Source: Shinella sp. PSBB067
Lineage (GTDB): Bacteria; Pseudomonadota; Alphaproteobacteria; Rhizobiales; Rhizobiaceae
DNA: 64,000 nucleotides
Direction: 5' to 3'
Assembly (NCBI RefSeq): GCF_016839145.1
Contig: NZ_CP069304.1
Location: 620,001 to 684,000, forward strand
Numbering within the stretch: position 1 is the first letter of the stretch; each line of letters opens with the position of its first letter. A model generated the notes under the pieces. The model saw only the letters and a program-made list of their open reading frames with translations, was not told the origin of the DNA and made no database searches. Position numbers and translations under genes: made by a program. This document shows positions 50,762 to 58,949 of the stretch, piece by piece.

Positions 50762-51718
50762 TCAGAACGTTGCCGGTTCTAGACCTGCGATCAGTTCCTG
50801 CCGGCGATCCTCGAACCACGGCGGGAAGACCAGCGTCGTGCCGATCTGGTCGGCCGGCTCGTCGAGCGCCCAGCCGCCTTCGACCGACCAGGCGATCTCG
50901 AACAGCGCGCCGCCGGGCGAACGGACATAGCAGGACTTGAAATAGTTGCGGTCCTTCTGGTCCGACACGTCGGTGAAGCCGAGGCCTTCCAGATGCGCCT
51001 TGAGCTTGAGCTGGTTCTCTTCGTTGCCGGTGTTGAGCGCGAGATGGTGGATCGTGCCGCCGGCCAGCGTCCAGGTGCCCTGCGGGCCCGTCGATTCGTG
51101 CAGCACTTCGACCATGCTGCTCGGGCCGCCCGCGTTGGGCACCGAGAACATCAGGCCCTCGTTGCTGTCGGCCTCCTTCGTCATCGACATGCCGACGCCG
51201 AGGAAGTCGTCCATGGCGGTGCGGTCGAAGACGGCGATCGCCGCGCCGTAGATGCCCTTGATGCCGTGGGCGGCGTTCACGCCCTGCGCCTCGTTGACGA
51301 TGGACGGGCGGTTGTCGGCCGGGCTTTCGACCAGCTCATGCGGAATGCCGCAGGGATGCTTGAACGCGACGCGGGTGATGCCGAAGCGCGAGATCTTCGC
51401 GGCCTCGACGCCCTTGCCGTTCAGCCGGTCGACCCAGTAGTCGGCCGAACCGACGGGGATGGCCTGCTGGATGATCTTCGACTGGTTGGTGCCGCGCCTG
51501 CCGAAGACGGCCGGCTTGCGGAACGGGAAGGTGGTGATGATCGTCGAGGCGTCGCCGTTCCGCGAGCCGTAATAGAGGTGGTAGACGGGGATCGTGCCGT
51601 CGAACAGCACGGTGCGCTTGACCGAATGGAGCCCGAGCACCTTGGTGTAGAAGTCGTAATCCTCCTGCACGCCGTCGGTGCAGAGCGTCAGGTGATGATA
51701 GCCGCTGACAAGGGCCAT
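50762..51718 (-). CDS. Extradiol ring-cleaving dioxygenase, LinE/PcpA/MhqO-like (VOC fold)
   Basis: A 318-residue type I extradiol dioxygenase built of two VOC modules. Candidate iron ligands are H9 (GYHHLTL), H225 (TIHHLALN) and E274 (ALFEIAW), at positions matching PcpA. The blocks VLGLHSVKRTVLFDG, YHLYYGSRNGDASTIITTFP and RNYFKSCYVRSPGG are characteristic of the hydroquinone dioxygenases LinE and PcpA and of MhqO. It should open a hydroquinone-type ring to an acyl chloride or muconic-semialdehyde-type product. The ATG at 51718 follows GGGAGGAGG. It is divergent from a LysR gene that probably controls it. Confidence 0.88.
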   Translation of the reverse strand: MALVSGYHHLTLCTDGVQEDYDFYTKVLGLHSVKRTVLFDGTIPVYHLYYGSRNGDASTIITTFPFRKPAVFGRRGTNQSKIIQQAIPVGSADYWVDRLNGKGVEAAKISRFGITRVAFKHPCGIPHELVESPADNRPSIVNEAQGVNAAHGIKGIYGAAIAVFDRTAMDDFLGVGMSMTKEADSNEGLMFSVPNAGGPSSMVEVLHESTGPQGTWTLAGGTIHHLALNTGNEENQLKLKAHLEGLGFTDVSDQKDRNYFKSCYVRSPGGALFEIAWSVEGGWALDEPADQIGTTLVFPPWFEDRRQELIAGLEPATF

Positions 51719-51872
51719 GTTGTCCTCCTCCCAAAGACATTGCCTCTTCCGGAAACGGTTCCTCCGCCGCTGATCTCCGGAACCACGGGGCGCCTGCCTG
51801 TCGCGGGCATGCCGTGATTGTCCGACTATAGCCGCTCCGTTCGACTGTTGATTGACATTGTTCATGGAAGTT

Positions 51873-51887
51873 ATAGCAATTTGCTAT
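51873..51887. promoter_or_regulatory. Palindrome overlapping the LysR start codon
   Basis: ATAGCAA T TTGCTAT: perfect 7-bp arms round one base. It includes the first two bases of the ATG (51886) of the LysR gene and stands in the divergent region with the extradiol dioxygenase gene. Binding here would directly repress the regulator and could activate the dioxygenase operon. Confidence 0.6.
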
Positions 51888-52878
51888 GAAGATCGTCGAA
51901 GCCCATCTCGTCCAGCTTGCCGCCGTCATCGAGACCGGCGGCGTCACCGAAGCGGCCGCCATGCTCGGCATGACGCAGTCGGCGGTCTCGCGCACGCTGT
52001 CGATCCTGGAAAAGCGCATCGGCGAGCCGCTCTTCGTCTCCGGCCGCCGGCCGATGCAGCCGACGCCGCTCGGCGAGCAGCTCGGCCAGCAGGGCAAGGC
52101 GATCCTCGCCTCCTCGCGCAAGGCGATGGAGATCATCCGCAGCTTCAAGTCCGGTTCATCGGGGCGGGTGCGGATCGGCGGCGTGCCGTTCTTCATGGAC
52201 GCGGTCGTATCGCCGATGATCGCCTCGTTCCAGCGCGGCGAGCCGGGCATCATGGTGCACCAGTCCTACGGCAACTATCCCGACCTCGTCGCCGAGCTGG
52301 ATTCCGGCCAGATCGATCTTGCGGTGACCCCGACCGGATCGGTGGACCTGCGCGCCGACCTGCAGTTCGAGCCGATCCTCACGGCGCGCAACGTGCTGAC
52401 CTGCGGGGCCGGCCATCCCCTGGTCCGCAAGCGCAACCTCGCCACGGAGGACATCGTCAATTATCCCTGGATCGCGCCGCTGCCGGGGTCTCCGCTGGTG
52501 CTCGACCTGCACAATATCCTGCTGACGCTGGGCCTGGAGGAGGTGTCGCTGCGCTATGCCGGCGGGTCGCTGCTGAGCGTGGTCAATTACCTTGCCGGCA
52601 CCGATGCGCTCGCCATTCTGCCGCATTCCGTGGTCCACGCCTTCCGCGGCGAGAACAAGATCAGCATCATCCCGCTCGATATTCCGCAGCCCGAGCGCGT
52701 GCTCGGCGTCATGACGCGCAGGAAGCCCTATTCGAACCCGGCCGGCCGCAAGTTTCTCGGCCATATGCGCCGGGAATTCGCGGAGCTGCGGCGGGCGGTC
52801 GAAAAGCACGAAAAGACGATCCGCTGGGTGCAGGGACCGTTCATGGGCGAGCGCGAGCGCATCTCGTCCGCCGAATGA
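51886..52878 (+). CDS. LysR-family transcriptional regulator (first copy)
   Basis: A 330-residue LysR protein with an N-terminal winged helix (residues 1-65, LVQLAAVIETGGVTEAAAML and TQSAVSRTLSILEKRIGEPL) and a two-lobed effector domain (VRIGGVPFFMDAVVSPMI onwards). It is strongly similar along its length to the regulator at 62254, including GEPLF..GRRP.QPTPLG and the PFFMDA start of the effector domain. It is divergent from the extradiol dioxygenase/hydrolase pair, its likely targets. The effector is probably an aromatic compound or ring-cleavage product. Confidence 0.93.
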   Translation: MKIVEAHLVQLAAVIETGGVTEAAAMLGMTQSAVSRTLSILEKRIGEPLFVSGRRPMQPTPLGEQLGQQGKAILASSRKAMEIIRSFKSGSSGRVRIGGVPFFMDAVVSPMIASFQRGEPGIMVHQSYGNYPDLVAELDSGQIDLAVTPTGSVDLRADLQFEPILTARNVLTCGAGHPLVRKRNLATEDIVNYPWIAPLPGSPLVLDLHNILLTLGLEEVSLRYAGGSLLSVVNYLAGTDALAILPHSVVHAFRGENKISIIPLDIPQPERVLGVMTRRKPYSNPAGRKFLGHMRREFAELRRAVEKHEKTIRWVQGPFMGERERISSAE

Positions 52879-52926
52879 AAGGGCGGGAGGGGGCGCGGCC
52901 TTGCATCCTCTCCCGCCGCCATCGTG

Positions 52927-53811
52927 TCAGGCGCGGTTTCTCGCCAGCACGAAGTCGTGCGTCACGTCCCAGAAATCGCCGGCGAAATCGTAGCTTTCGG
53001 CGCGCGCCGGATCGTTCACCCGGTTGAATTTCGCCAGCAGGCTTTCCTTGACCCCGAACACCGCATCCGAATGGATATAGGGATCGTCGGGGTCGAAGAT
53101 ATGCGTCGTCAGCGTCTCGAAACCGTCGGCGCTGATGATGTAGTGCAGATGCGCCGGCCGGTAGGGGTGGCGGCCGAGATGGCCGAGCAACTGCCCGACG
53201 GGGCCGTCATCCGGGATCGGGTAGTATTTCGGCTTGACGGCGCGGAACCAGTAATGTCCGTCCGGGCCGGTCCGGAAGATGCCGCGCAGGTTGAAGTCGG
53301 GCTGGATGCCCTTCTGCTGCACGTCGTAGAAGCCCTCGTCGTTGGCCTGCCAGACGTCGATGACGGCATTGGCGATCGGCTTGCCCTCGGTGTCGAGGAT
53401 GCGGCCCTCGATGACCATGTCCTCGCCCTTGCTGTCGAGGCAGATATTGGCGCCCATCGGCAGTTCCGGGGCGTCGGCGACGTGGAACGGGCCGAGCACC
53501 GTGCTTTCGGACGCGCCCGAAGGCTTGCGGTTGTTGATCGCGTCGACCAGCATCGACACGCCGAGCACGTCCGACAGCAGGATGAATTCCTGCCGCCACT
53601 CGTTGCACATCTGGCCGGTGCGGGTGAGGAAGAGGATCGCCTGCATCCATTCGTCCTGCGTCGGCTCCAGTTCCTTCACCGTCTCGTGCAGCTTGCGGGT
53701 GATGACCTCCATCACCTGCTTGAGACGCTCGTCGCTGGCCCCGGCATTGCGGCCGGTCACGACCTCGACGGAGTTCTCCTCCGTGAAATAGCCCTTCTCG
53801 TGCGCTTCCAT
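52927..53811 (-). CDS. Hydroxyquinol 1,2-dioxygenase (first copy)
   Basis: A 294-residue intradiol dioxygenase that cleaves hydroxyquinol (1,2,4-trihydroxybenzene) to maleylacetate. The iron(III) ligands are Y162 (GFYDVQQ), Y196 (PKYYPIP; Y197 possible), H221 and H223 (RPAHLHYI), almost identical in numbering to the characterised Nocardioides enzyme. The N-terminal helical dimerisation domain (residues 20-100) and the GANICLD strand are typical. It is the last gene of a nine-gene leftward operon, 7 bp after the flavin hydroxylase gene. A second, diverged copy lies at the head of the same operon (61313). Confidence 0.93.
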   Translation of the reverse strand: MEAHEKGYFTEENSVEVVTGRNAGASDERLKQVMEVITRKLHETVKELEPTQDEWMQAILFLTRTGQMCNEWRQEFILLSDVLGVSMLVDAINNRKPSGASESTVLGPFHVADAPELPMGANICLDSKGEDMVIEGRILDTEGKPIANAVIDVWQANDEGFYDVQQKGIQPDFNLRGIFRTGPDGHYWFRAVKPKYYPIPDDGPVGQLLGHLGRHPYRPAHLHYIISADGFETLTTHIFDPDDPYIHSDAVFGVKESLLAKFNRVNDPARAESYDFAGDFWDVTHDFVLARNRA

Positions 53812-53818
53812 GATTGCC

Positions 53819-55573
53819 TCACCGATCCAGAATTGTTGTCAGAACGCGGCGCAGTTCGGCTGCGGGATCGCCCGCAAGTCCCTCGCAGCGCCATGCGACA
53901 TGGTGGTCGGGCCGCACCAGGACGACGCCCGCATCGCCCACCTCGCGGGCACGCGCCCAGTCGCCGTAGTGGTCCTGCCAGGTCTGCCGCGGCCCGATGA
54001 CATGGGCGGCGAGCGGCAGGCCGAGTTCCGCCGACACCGCTTCCGCCGCATCGACCCAGGCCTGCCCGCCGATGCCGGTCAGGAGCGTGAACCTGCCATG
54101 GCCGCAGAGATCGAGCGTGGAGGCCCTGCGGTTGCCCTCGCCGAACAGCCAGGCATGCGGCAGGCGCGCGCCGGGCCAGGTCGTCTGCTCGAAATGCAGT
54201 TCCGGATTGCGGGTGAACGGCGGTTCCGGCTGGCCGTCGGTCGCGACGGCCGAGGATTTGTAGCGCTGGTTCATCTCCACGCCATGGGCGTCGAATTCAT
54301 GGATCTTGAAGGCGATCGCCTCGCGCAGCGCCGCGCGCTGGCTCTCGGCGGCCGCGCCGTCGTCGCAGCGGCGGTCCATGTTCTCCTGCATCTTCACCGG
54401 GTCGATGGAATCGAGCAGGCCGAGCGCGCCGAAGATCGGGCCGAATTCCTCGATCGACTGGTTGGCGCGCGTGACGATCTGCCGGGCGATCGGCGCGCGC
54501 TCCTGCGTATAGGTTTCGAGCAGGCCGGCGCCGGCCTCGCCCTTGATGACCATGGCGAGCTTCCAGGCGAGGTTGAAGCCGTCCTGGATCGAGGTGTTGG
54601 AGCCGAGCCCGTTCGACGGCGGATGGCGGTGGATCGCATCGCCCATGCAGAAGACGCGGCCCTTCTGGGCGCGCGTGGCGTAGCAGTTGTTGACCGTCCA
54701 GGTCGAGACGGAGGTGATCTCGATGTCGATGTCGGGATCGCCGATCAGGTCGCGGGCAACGCCCTCGGCAAAGGCGTTGTCGACATCAGGAACGCCCTGG
54801 CTGATGTCGTAGCCCCAGTTGATCAGCCACTCGTTCCACGGCCGGATCATGCGCACGAGGCCCATGCCGATGCCGCCGACATTCGAGCCCGGCTGCAGCA
54901 CCCAGTAGAGGACGGAGGGGCGGTGCGCGACGTAGCGGGTGAGGTCGGCCTTGAACAGGATGTTCATCGAGCCGGCCACGCCCATCTTGCCCTCGAAGGG
55001 CAGGCCGATGTGCTGCGCCACCAGCGAATTGCCGCCATCGGCGCCGACGAGGTATTTCGAGCGGATGGTGAAGTCCCTGCCGGTCAGGCGGTCGCGGCAG
55101 GTGGTCGTCACGCCCTCGTCGTCCTGCTCGTGGCTGACATATTCGGTGGACATGCGCGCCTGCGTGCCGCGCGCGCAGGCCGTCTTGAACAGCAGCGGCT
55201 CCATGAAGGTCTGCGGCAGGTCGTTCATCTCGGAGGGCGAGGAGAGCAGGTGCTCGGCCTTGGAGACCGGATGGGTGCCCCAGGTCTTCAGGCGGCCGAG
55301 CTCTTCGCCGGCGAGCGCGGTGCAGAACACGTTCTCGCCCATGATCTCCTGCGGGCTGGCATGGAGATAGGCTTCCGCCTCGACCTCGCGGCCGAGATCG
55401 CGTAGCACCTCCATGGTGCGCTGGTTGGTGATGTGGGCGCGCGGCGTGTTGGCCAGCCAGCGGTAACGGTTGATCGCCATGTTCTCGACGCCGTAGCTGG
55501 CAAGCAGCGCCGCGGTCGCCGAGCCTGCCGGGCCGGTTCCAATGATCAGGACGTCGGTTTCGATATCGGCCAT
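53819..55573 (-). CDS. FAD-dependent aromatic monooxygenase, TfdB/PheA/resorcinol hydroxylase-like
   Basis: A 584-residue class A flavin hydroxylase that should hydroxylate resorcinol or another phenol, using NAD(P)H, to hydroxyquinol. It has the FAD motif IIGTGPAGSATAAL, ANTPRAHITNQRTMEVLRDLG (strongly TfdB-like), the DG motif YLVGADGGNS, and the GD motif VFCMGDAIHRHPPSNGLG with IQDGFNLAWKL. A C-terminal thioredoxin-like domain (residues ~430-584) completes the phenol-hydroxylase architecture. It overlaps the LivM-type permease stop by one base (TGATG). The neighbouring dioxygenase and reductase genes make hydroxyquinol the logical product. Confidence 0.9.
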   Translation of the reverse strand: MADIETDVLIIGTGPAGSATAALLASYGVENMAINRYRWLANTPRAHITNQRTMEVLRDLGREVEAEAYLHASPQEIMGENVFCTALAGEELGRLKTWGTHPVSKAEHLLSSPSEMNDLPQTFMEPLLFKTACARGTQARMSTEYVSHEQDDEGVTTTCRDRLTGRDFTIRSKYLVGADGGNSLVAQHIGLPFEGKMGVAGSMNILFKADLTRYVAHRPSVLYWVLQPGSNVGGIGMGLVRMIRPWNEWLINWGYDISQGVPDVDNAFAEGVARDLIGDPDIDIEITSVSTWTVNNCYATRAQKGRVFCMGDAIHRHPPSNGLGSNTSIQDGFNLAWKLAMVIKGEAGAGLLETYTQERAPIARQIVTRANQSIEEFGPIFGALGLLDSIDPVKMQENMDRRCDDGAAAESQRAALREAIAFKIHEFDAHGVEMNQRYKSSAVATDGQPEPPFTRNPELHFEQTTWPGARLPHAWLFGEGNRRASTLDLCGHGRFTLLTGIGGQAWVDAAEAVSAELGLPLAAHVIGPRQTWQDHYGDWARAREVGDAGVVLVRPDHHVAWRCEGLAGDPAAELRRVLTTILDR

Positions 55574-56655
55574 CAGTCACTCCCTCTGATGTCTTTGGTT
55601 TTCGCTTGGCCCGCCAGGATGCGGCGGACGGGAAAGAGCTGGATCGCCGTGCGGTCGGTGAACAGGCCCCACAGGCCGCGCGGCGCAAACAGCATGATCA
55701 GGATGCCGATCAGGCCGAGGACCAGCAGATACCAGGAGCCGTAGTCGGCCAGCAGGCTCTGCAGGATGTAGAACACGATCACGCCGACGATCGGCCCCTC
55801 GATCGTGCCGATGCCGCCGATGACGACGATGAAGATGACATAGGCCGTCCAGTCCGGAACGGAGAAGGCGGCGTCGGGCGAGATGCGCGCCTTCTGCACA
55901 TAGATCAGCGCACCGGCAAGGCCCGTCGCCAGCGCCGCGACCAGATAGACGAAGGACTTCGTCCAGAGCGGATCGACGCCGACCGAGCGCGCCGCCTCGC
56001 GGTTGTCGCGCACCGCGGCAAGCCCCAGGCCCTGCTTGGAGCGCAGCAGCTTGTAGATCGAGCCGATCGTCACGACGGCCAGAAGCAGCGCCAGCCAGTA
56101 GCAGACGATGTCGGTGGCCTGCGGGCCGCGCACGCCGAGAAGGTCCGCGACGAGGCGCACGCCGACCATGTCGCGCGTCGCGCCCGACGGCAGCGAGGTG
56201 CCGGTGCCCCCGCCCAGCGCCTTCCACTGCGCGAGCGAAAGCCGCACGATCTCGGCGATCACCCAGGTGCCGATGGCGAAATAGGCGCCCTGCAGGCGGA
56301 AGACGAAGAAGGCCGTGGGTATCGCCAGCGCCAGCGCCGCGAGCCCGCCGAGCACGATGGCCGCCATCGGATCCATGCCGAGCAGGCTGACGCCGGCAAA
56401 CATCGCATAGGCGCCGAAGCCGACAAAGGCCTGCTGGCCGACGGAGACGAGGCCCGCATAGCCGGCGAGCAGGTTCCAGCACTGCGCGAGCACCAGCATG
56501 GTCATGATGAAGAACAGGTCCTGCACCACCGAGCGCGACACGAAGAGCGGCGCGGCGACGGCGAGCACCACCAGCGCGAGGACCGCCAGCATGGAGGCCG
56601 CGGAGCCCCGCGTGCGCGTCGAGACGGTCCAGGAGGAGGAAACGTGGTCGCTCAT
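55573..56655 (-). CDS. Branched-chain-amino-acid-type ABC permease, LivM-like
   Basis: A 360-residue permease with about ten membrane segments. The conserved LLAGYAGLVSVGQQAFVGFGAY and GLGLAAVRDNREAARSVG segments, and the final IEGPIVGVIVFY-type block, mark LivM. It pairs with the LivH-like permease encoded upstream. Within an aromatic operon it probably imports an aromatic acid or phenol rather than leucine. A C-terminal tail of about 35 residues extends past the last helix. Confidence 0.93.
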   Translation of the reverse strand: MSDHVSSSWTVSTRTRGSAASMLAVLALVVLAVAAPLFVSRSVVQDLFFIMTMLVLAQCWNLLAGYAGLVSVGQQAFVGFGAYAMFAGVSLLGMDPMAAIVLGGLAALALAIPTAFFVFRLQGAYFAIGTWVIAEIVRLSLAQWKALGGGTGTSLPSGATRDMVGVRLVADLLGVRGPQATDIVCYWLALLLAVVTIGSIYKLLRSKQGLGLAAVRDNREAARSVGVDPLWTKSFVYLVAALATGLAGALIYVQKARISPDAAFSVPDWTAYVIFIVVIGGIGTIEGPIVGVIVFYILQSLLADYGSWYLLVLGLIGILIMLFAPRGLWGLFTDRTAIQLFPVRRILAGQAKTKDIRGSD

Positions 56656-56656
56656 G

Positions 56657-57520
56657 TCAGTCCACCGCCCGTGGGAAAAGGCCGCGCGGCCTGACGACCA
56701 GCACCAGCAGGAAGGCGACGTGGCCTGCCAGGATCTGCCATTCCGGATTGATCGCGGCGCCCACGGTCTGCGCCACGCCGATGATGATGCCCCCGGCGAG
56801 CGTGCCCCAGAAGGAGCCGAGCCCGCCGATGATCACCGCCTCGAAGGCGTAGATCAGGCGCGCGGGGCCCATGGTCGGGTCGAAATTGGCGCGCGTGCCG
56901 AGATAGAGCGCCGCGATCGTCACCACCATCATGGCAATACCGGTGGCGGTGGCGAAGATGCGCTCGGTGCGGATGCCCATCAGGCCCGCCGTTGCGCTGT
57001 CGTCCGAGGTGGCGCGGAAGGCGCGGCCGAGCGAGGTGCGGTAGAAGACGAGGTTGAGCGCGACGATGACGCCCACCGCCGACAGGAAGGTGAGCAGCGG
57101 CATGGTGCCGATGCTGACGGGGCCGACCTTGAGCGACGCCGTTTCCAGGGCGCCCGCCGAGATCCTGCGGCTGTCGGCCGAAAAGCCTTCGAGCAGGCCG
57201 TTCTGGATCACGACCGAAAGGCCGAAGGTCACGAGAAGGGGCGGGAGGATGTCGTTGCCGAGCGTGCGGTTGAGCACGAGGAACTGCAGCGCCCAGCCGA
57301 GCGCGAACATCACCGGCAGCGCCAGCGCTGCGGCGACGAACGGATCGAGGCCGAGGGCCGAGACCAGCAGCAGGATGAGGAAGGCGGCCAGCACGATCAG
57401 GTCGCCATGCGCGAGATTGACCAGTCGCATGATGCCGAAGACGAGGCTGAGGCCCGCCGCGAAGAGGGCGTAGAGGCCGCCGAGCAAGATGCCCTGAACG
57501 ATCGTGTCGAGCCAGTTCAT
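56657..57520 (-). CDS. Branched-chain-amino-acid-type ABC permease, LivH-like
   Basis: A 287-residue permease, starting at an ATG that overlaps the stop of the ATPase gene upstream (ATGA). It carries IVQGILLGGLYALFAAGLSL, FGIMRLVNLAHGDLIVLAAF and the EAVIIGGLGSFWGTLAGG block that mark LivH. It ends 1 bp before the LivM-like gene. Together they form the membrane channel for the aromatic importer encoded in this operon. Confidence 0.93.
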   Translation of the reverse strand: MNWLDTIVQGILLGGLYALFAAGLSLVFGIMRLVNLAHGDLIVLAAFLILLLVSALGLDPFVAAALALPVMFALGWALQFLVLNRTLGNDILPPLLVTFGLSVVIQNGLLEGFSADSRRISAGALETASLKVGPVSIGTMPLLTFLSAVGVIVALNLVFYRTSLGRAFRATSDDSATAGLMGIRTERIFATATGIAMMVVTIAALYLGTRANFDPTMGPARLIYAFEAVIIGGLGSFWGTLAGGIIIGVAQTVGAAINPEWQILAGHVAFLLVLVVRPRGLFPRAVD

Positions 57521-58227
57521 GGCGCATGCGCTCCGAAATAGGCGGCGTGGATGTCCTCGCGGCTCAGCGTTGCCGGCGTGCCCGTCAGCGTCACCCGGCC
57601 CTCCATCATGCAGTAGACCCGGTCGGCCACCTTCAGCGCCTGGCCGATGTCCTGCTCGATGATGACGATCGAGGCGCCCGTCGCGCGGATCTTCGGGAAG
57701 GCCGCGTAGATGTCCCTGATGACGACGGGGGCGAGGCCGAGGCTCACCTCGTCGCACAGCAGCACGCGCGGATTGGACATCAGCGCACGGCCGATCGCCA
57801 CCATCTGCTGCTGCCCGCCGGAGAGCGCCGTGGCCGGATGGCGGCGGCGCTCCTGCAAGACGGGAAAGAGATCGTAGACGGTATCGAGCGACCACGCACC
57901 GCCGCCGACCCGGCCGTATCCGCCGATCAGCAGGTTCTCCTCGACGGAAAGCGAGGGAAAGAGCCGGCGGCCCTCCGGCACCATGGCGATGCCGAGCCTG
58001 AGGACATCGGGCGCGGCAAGCGCGCCGATCTGGCGGCCGTCGAAGCGGATATGCCCGGGCACGTTGCGGATCAGGCCGGAGATCGACCGCAGCAGGGTGG
58101 ACTTGCCCGCGCCGTTGGCGCCGATCACGGCGACGGTCTCGCCTTCGTCGAGGGTGATGTCGACGCCGAACAACGCCTGGAAGTCACCATAGAAGGCCGT
58201 CAGGCCACGGGTCTCGAGCAGGGTCAT
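57517..58227 (-). CDS. Branched-chain-amino-acid-type ABC ATPase, LivF-like
   Basis: A 236-residue ATPase with Walker A (GANGAGKST), MVPEGRRLFPSLSVEENLLIG (LivF-specific Q-loop region), signature LSGGQQQM, Walker B (VLLCDEVSLGLAP; Val replaces the usual Pro after Glu, and D precedes E as required) and H-loop region IVIIEQDIGQALK, where the switch His is replaced by Gln-Asp as is common in LivF. Its ATG overlaps the LivG stop (TGATG) and its stop overlaps the LivH start (ATGA). Confidence 0.94.
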   Translation of the reverse strand: MTLLETRGLTAFYGDFQALFGVDITLDEGETVAVIGANGAGKSTLLRSISGLIRNVPGHIRFDGRQIGALAAPDVLRLGIAMVPEGRRLFPSLSVEENLLIGGYGRVGGGAWSLDTVYDLFPVLQERRRHPATALSGGQQQMVAIGRALMSNPRVLLCDEVSLGLAPVVIRDIYAAFPKIRATGASIVIIEQDIGQALKVADRVYCMMEGRVTLTGTPATLSREDIHAAYFGAHAP

Positions 58228-58946
58228 CAGACGTCGATCCCGAGATAGATTTCGCGCACGTCCTTGGAGGCCATGATCGCGCCGGGATCGCCGTCGCCGA
58301 TCACCCGGCCGAAATGCAGGACGACGAGCCGGCCGACGACCGAATTGAGGGCATGCAGCACATGCTCGACCCAGATGATCGAGACGCCGCGCGCATGGAT
58401 CGCGCGGATCGTCTCCACCAGTTCCCGGCATTCTCCCTCGGTCAATCCGCCGGCGATTTCGTCGAGCAGCAGGATCTTCGGGTCGGTCGCGAGCGCGCGG
58501 GCGAGTTCCAGGCGCTTGCGCTGCAGGAGGCCCAGGCTGCCGGCAAGCTGGTTCGCCCTGGGATGGAGCCCCGTCTCGACCAGGATATCGGCGCAGCGGT
58601 CGGCGACCTCCCGCTCGGTCCTGCGCGATCCGAAGGCGCCGGCGACCAGCAGGTTCTCGAACACCGTCAGCTTTTCGAAGGGCTGCGGGATCTGGAACGT
58701 GCGGCCGATGCCGCCGAGGCAGCGGGCCATCGGCGGCTGTCGTGTCACGTCGTCGCCGGCAAACCGGATGGTGCCGGCATCGACGCGGATGTTGCCGGTG
58801 ATGAGGTTGAACAGCGTCGACTTGCCGGCGCCGTTCGGCCCGATCACGCCGAGCGCCTCGCCCTTTTCCAGCGCGAACGAAATGCCGTCTGCGACCTTGA
58901 GGGCGCCGAAGCTTTTCGAGACCTGGTCGAGGGCGAGTATGGGCAT
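58227..58946 (-). CDS. Branched-chain-amino-acid-type ABC ATPase, LivG-like
   Basis: A 239-residue ATPase with Walker A (GPNGAGKST), RTFQIPQPFEKLTVFEN (LivG Q-loop region), a signature degenerated to GSLGLLQRKRLELARAL, Walker B (ILLLDEIAGGLTEGE) and WVEHVLHALNSVV with the switch His. The signature LGLLQ in place of LSxGQ is a known variation in LivG relatives. It follows the binding-protein gene by 3 bp. It powers import with the LivF-like partner. Confidence 0.93.
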   Translation of the reverse strand: MPILALDQVSKSFGALKVADGISFALEKGEALGVIGPNGAGKSTLFNLITGNIRVDAGTIRFAGDDVTRQPPMARCLGGIGRTFQIPQPFEKLTVFENLLVAGAFGSRRTEREVADRCADILVETGLHPRANQLAGSLGLLQRKRLELARALATDPKILLLDEIAGGLTEGECRELVETIRAIHARGVSIIWVEHVLHALNSVVGRLVVLHFGRVIGDGDPGAIMASKDVREIYLGIDV

Positions 58947-58949
58947 GGC

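Noticed and set aside
52882..52917. GC-rich inverted repeat after the first LysR gene
   Set aside because: An 8-bp stem with a 20-nt loop and no T-tract in GC-rich DNA is too weak to call a terminator.
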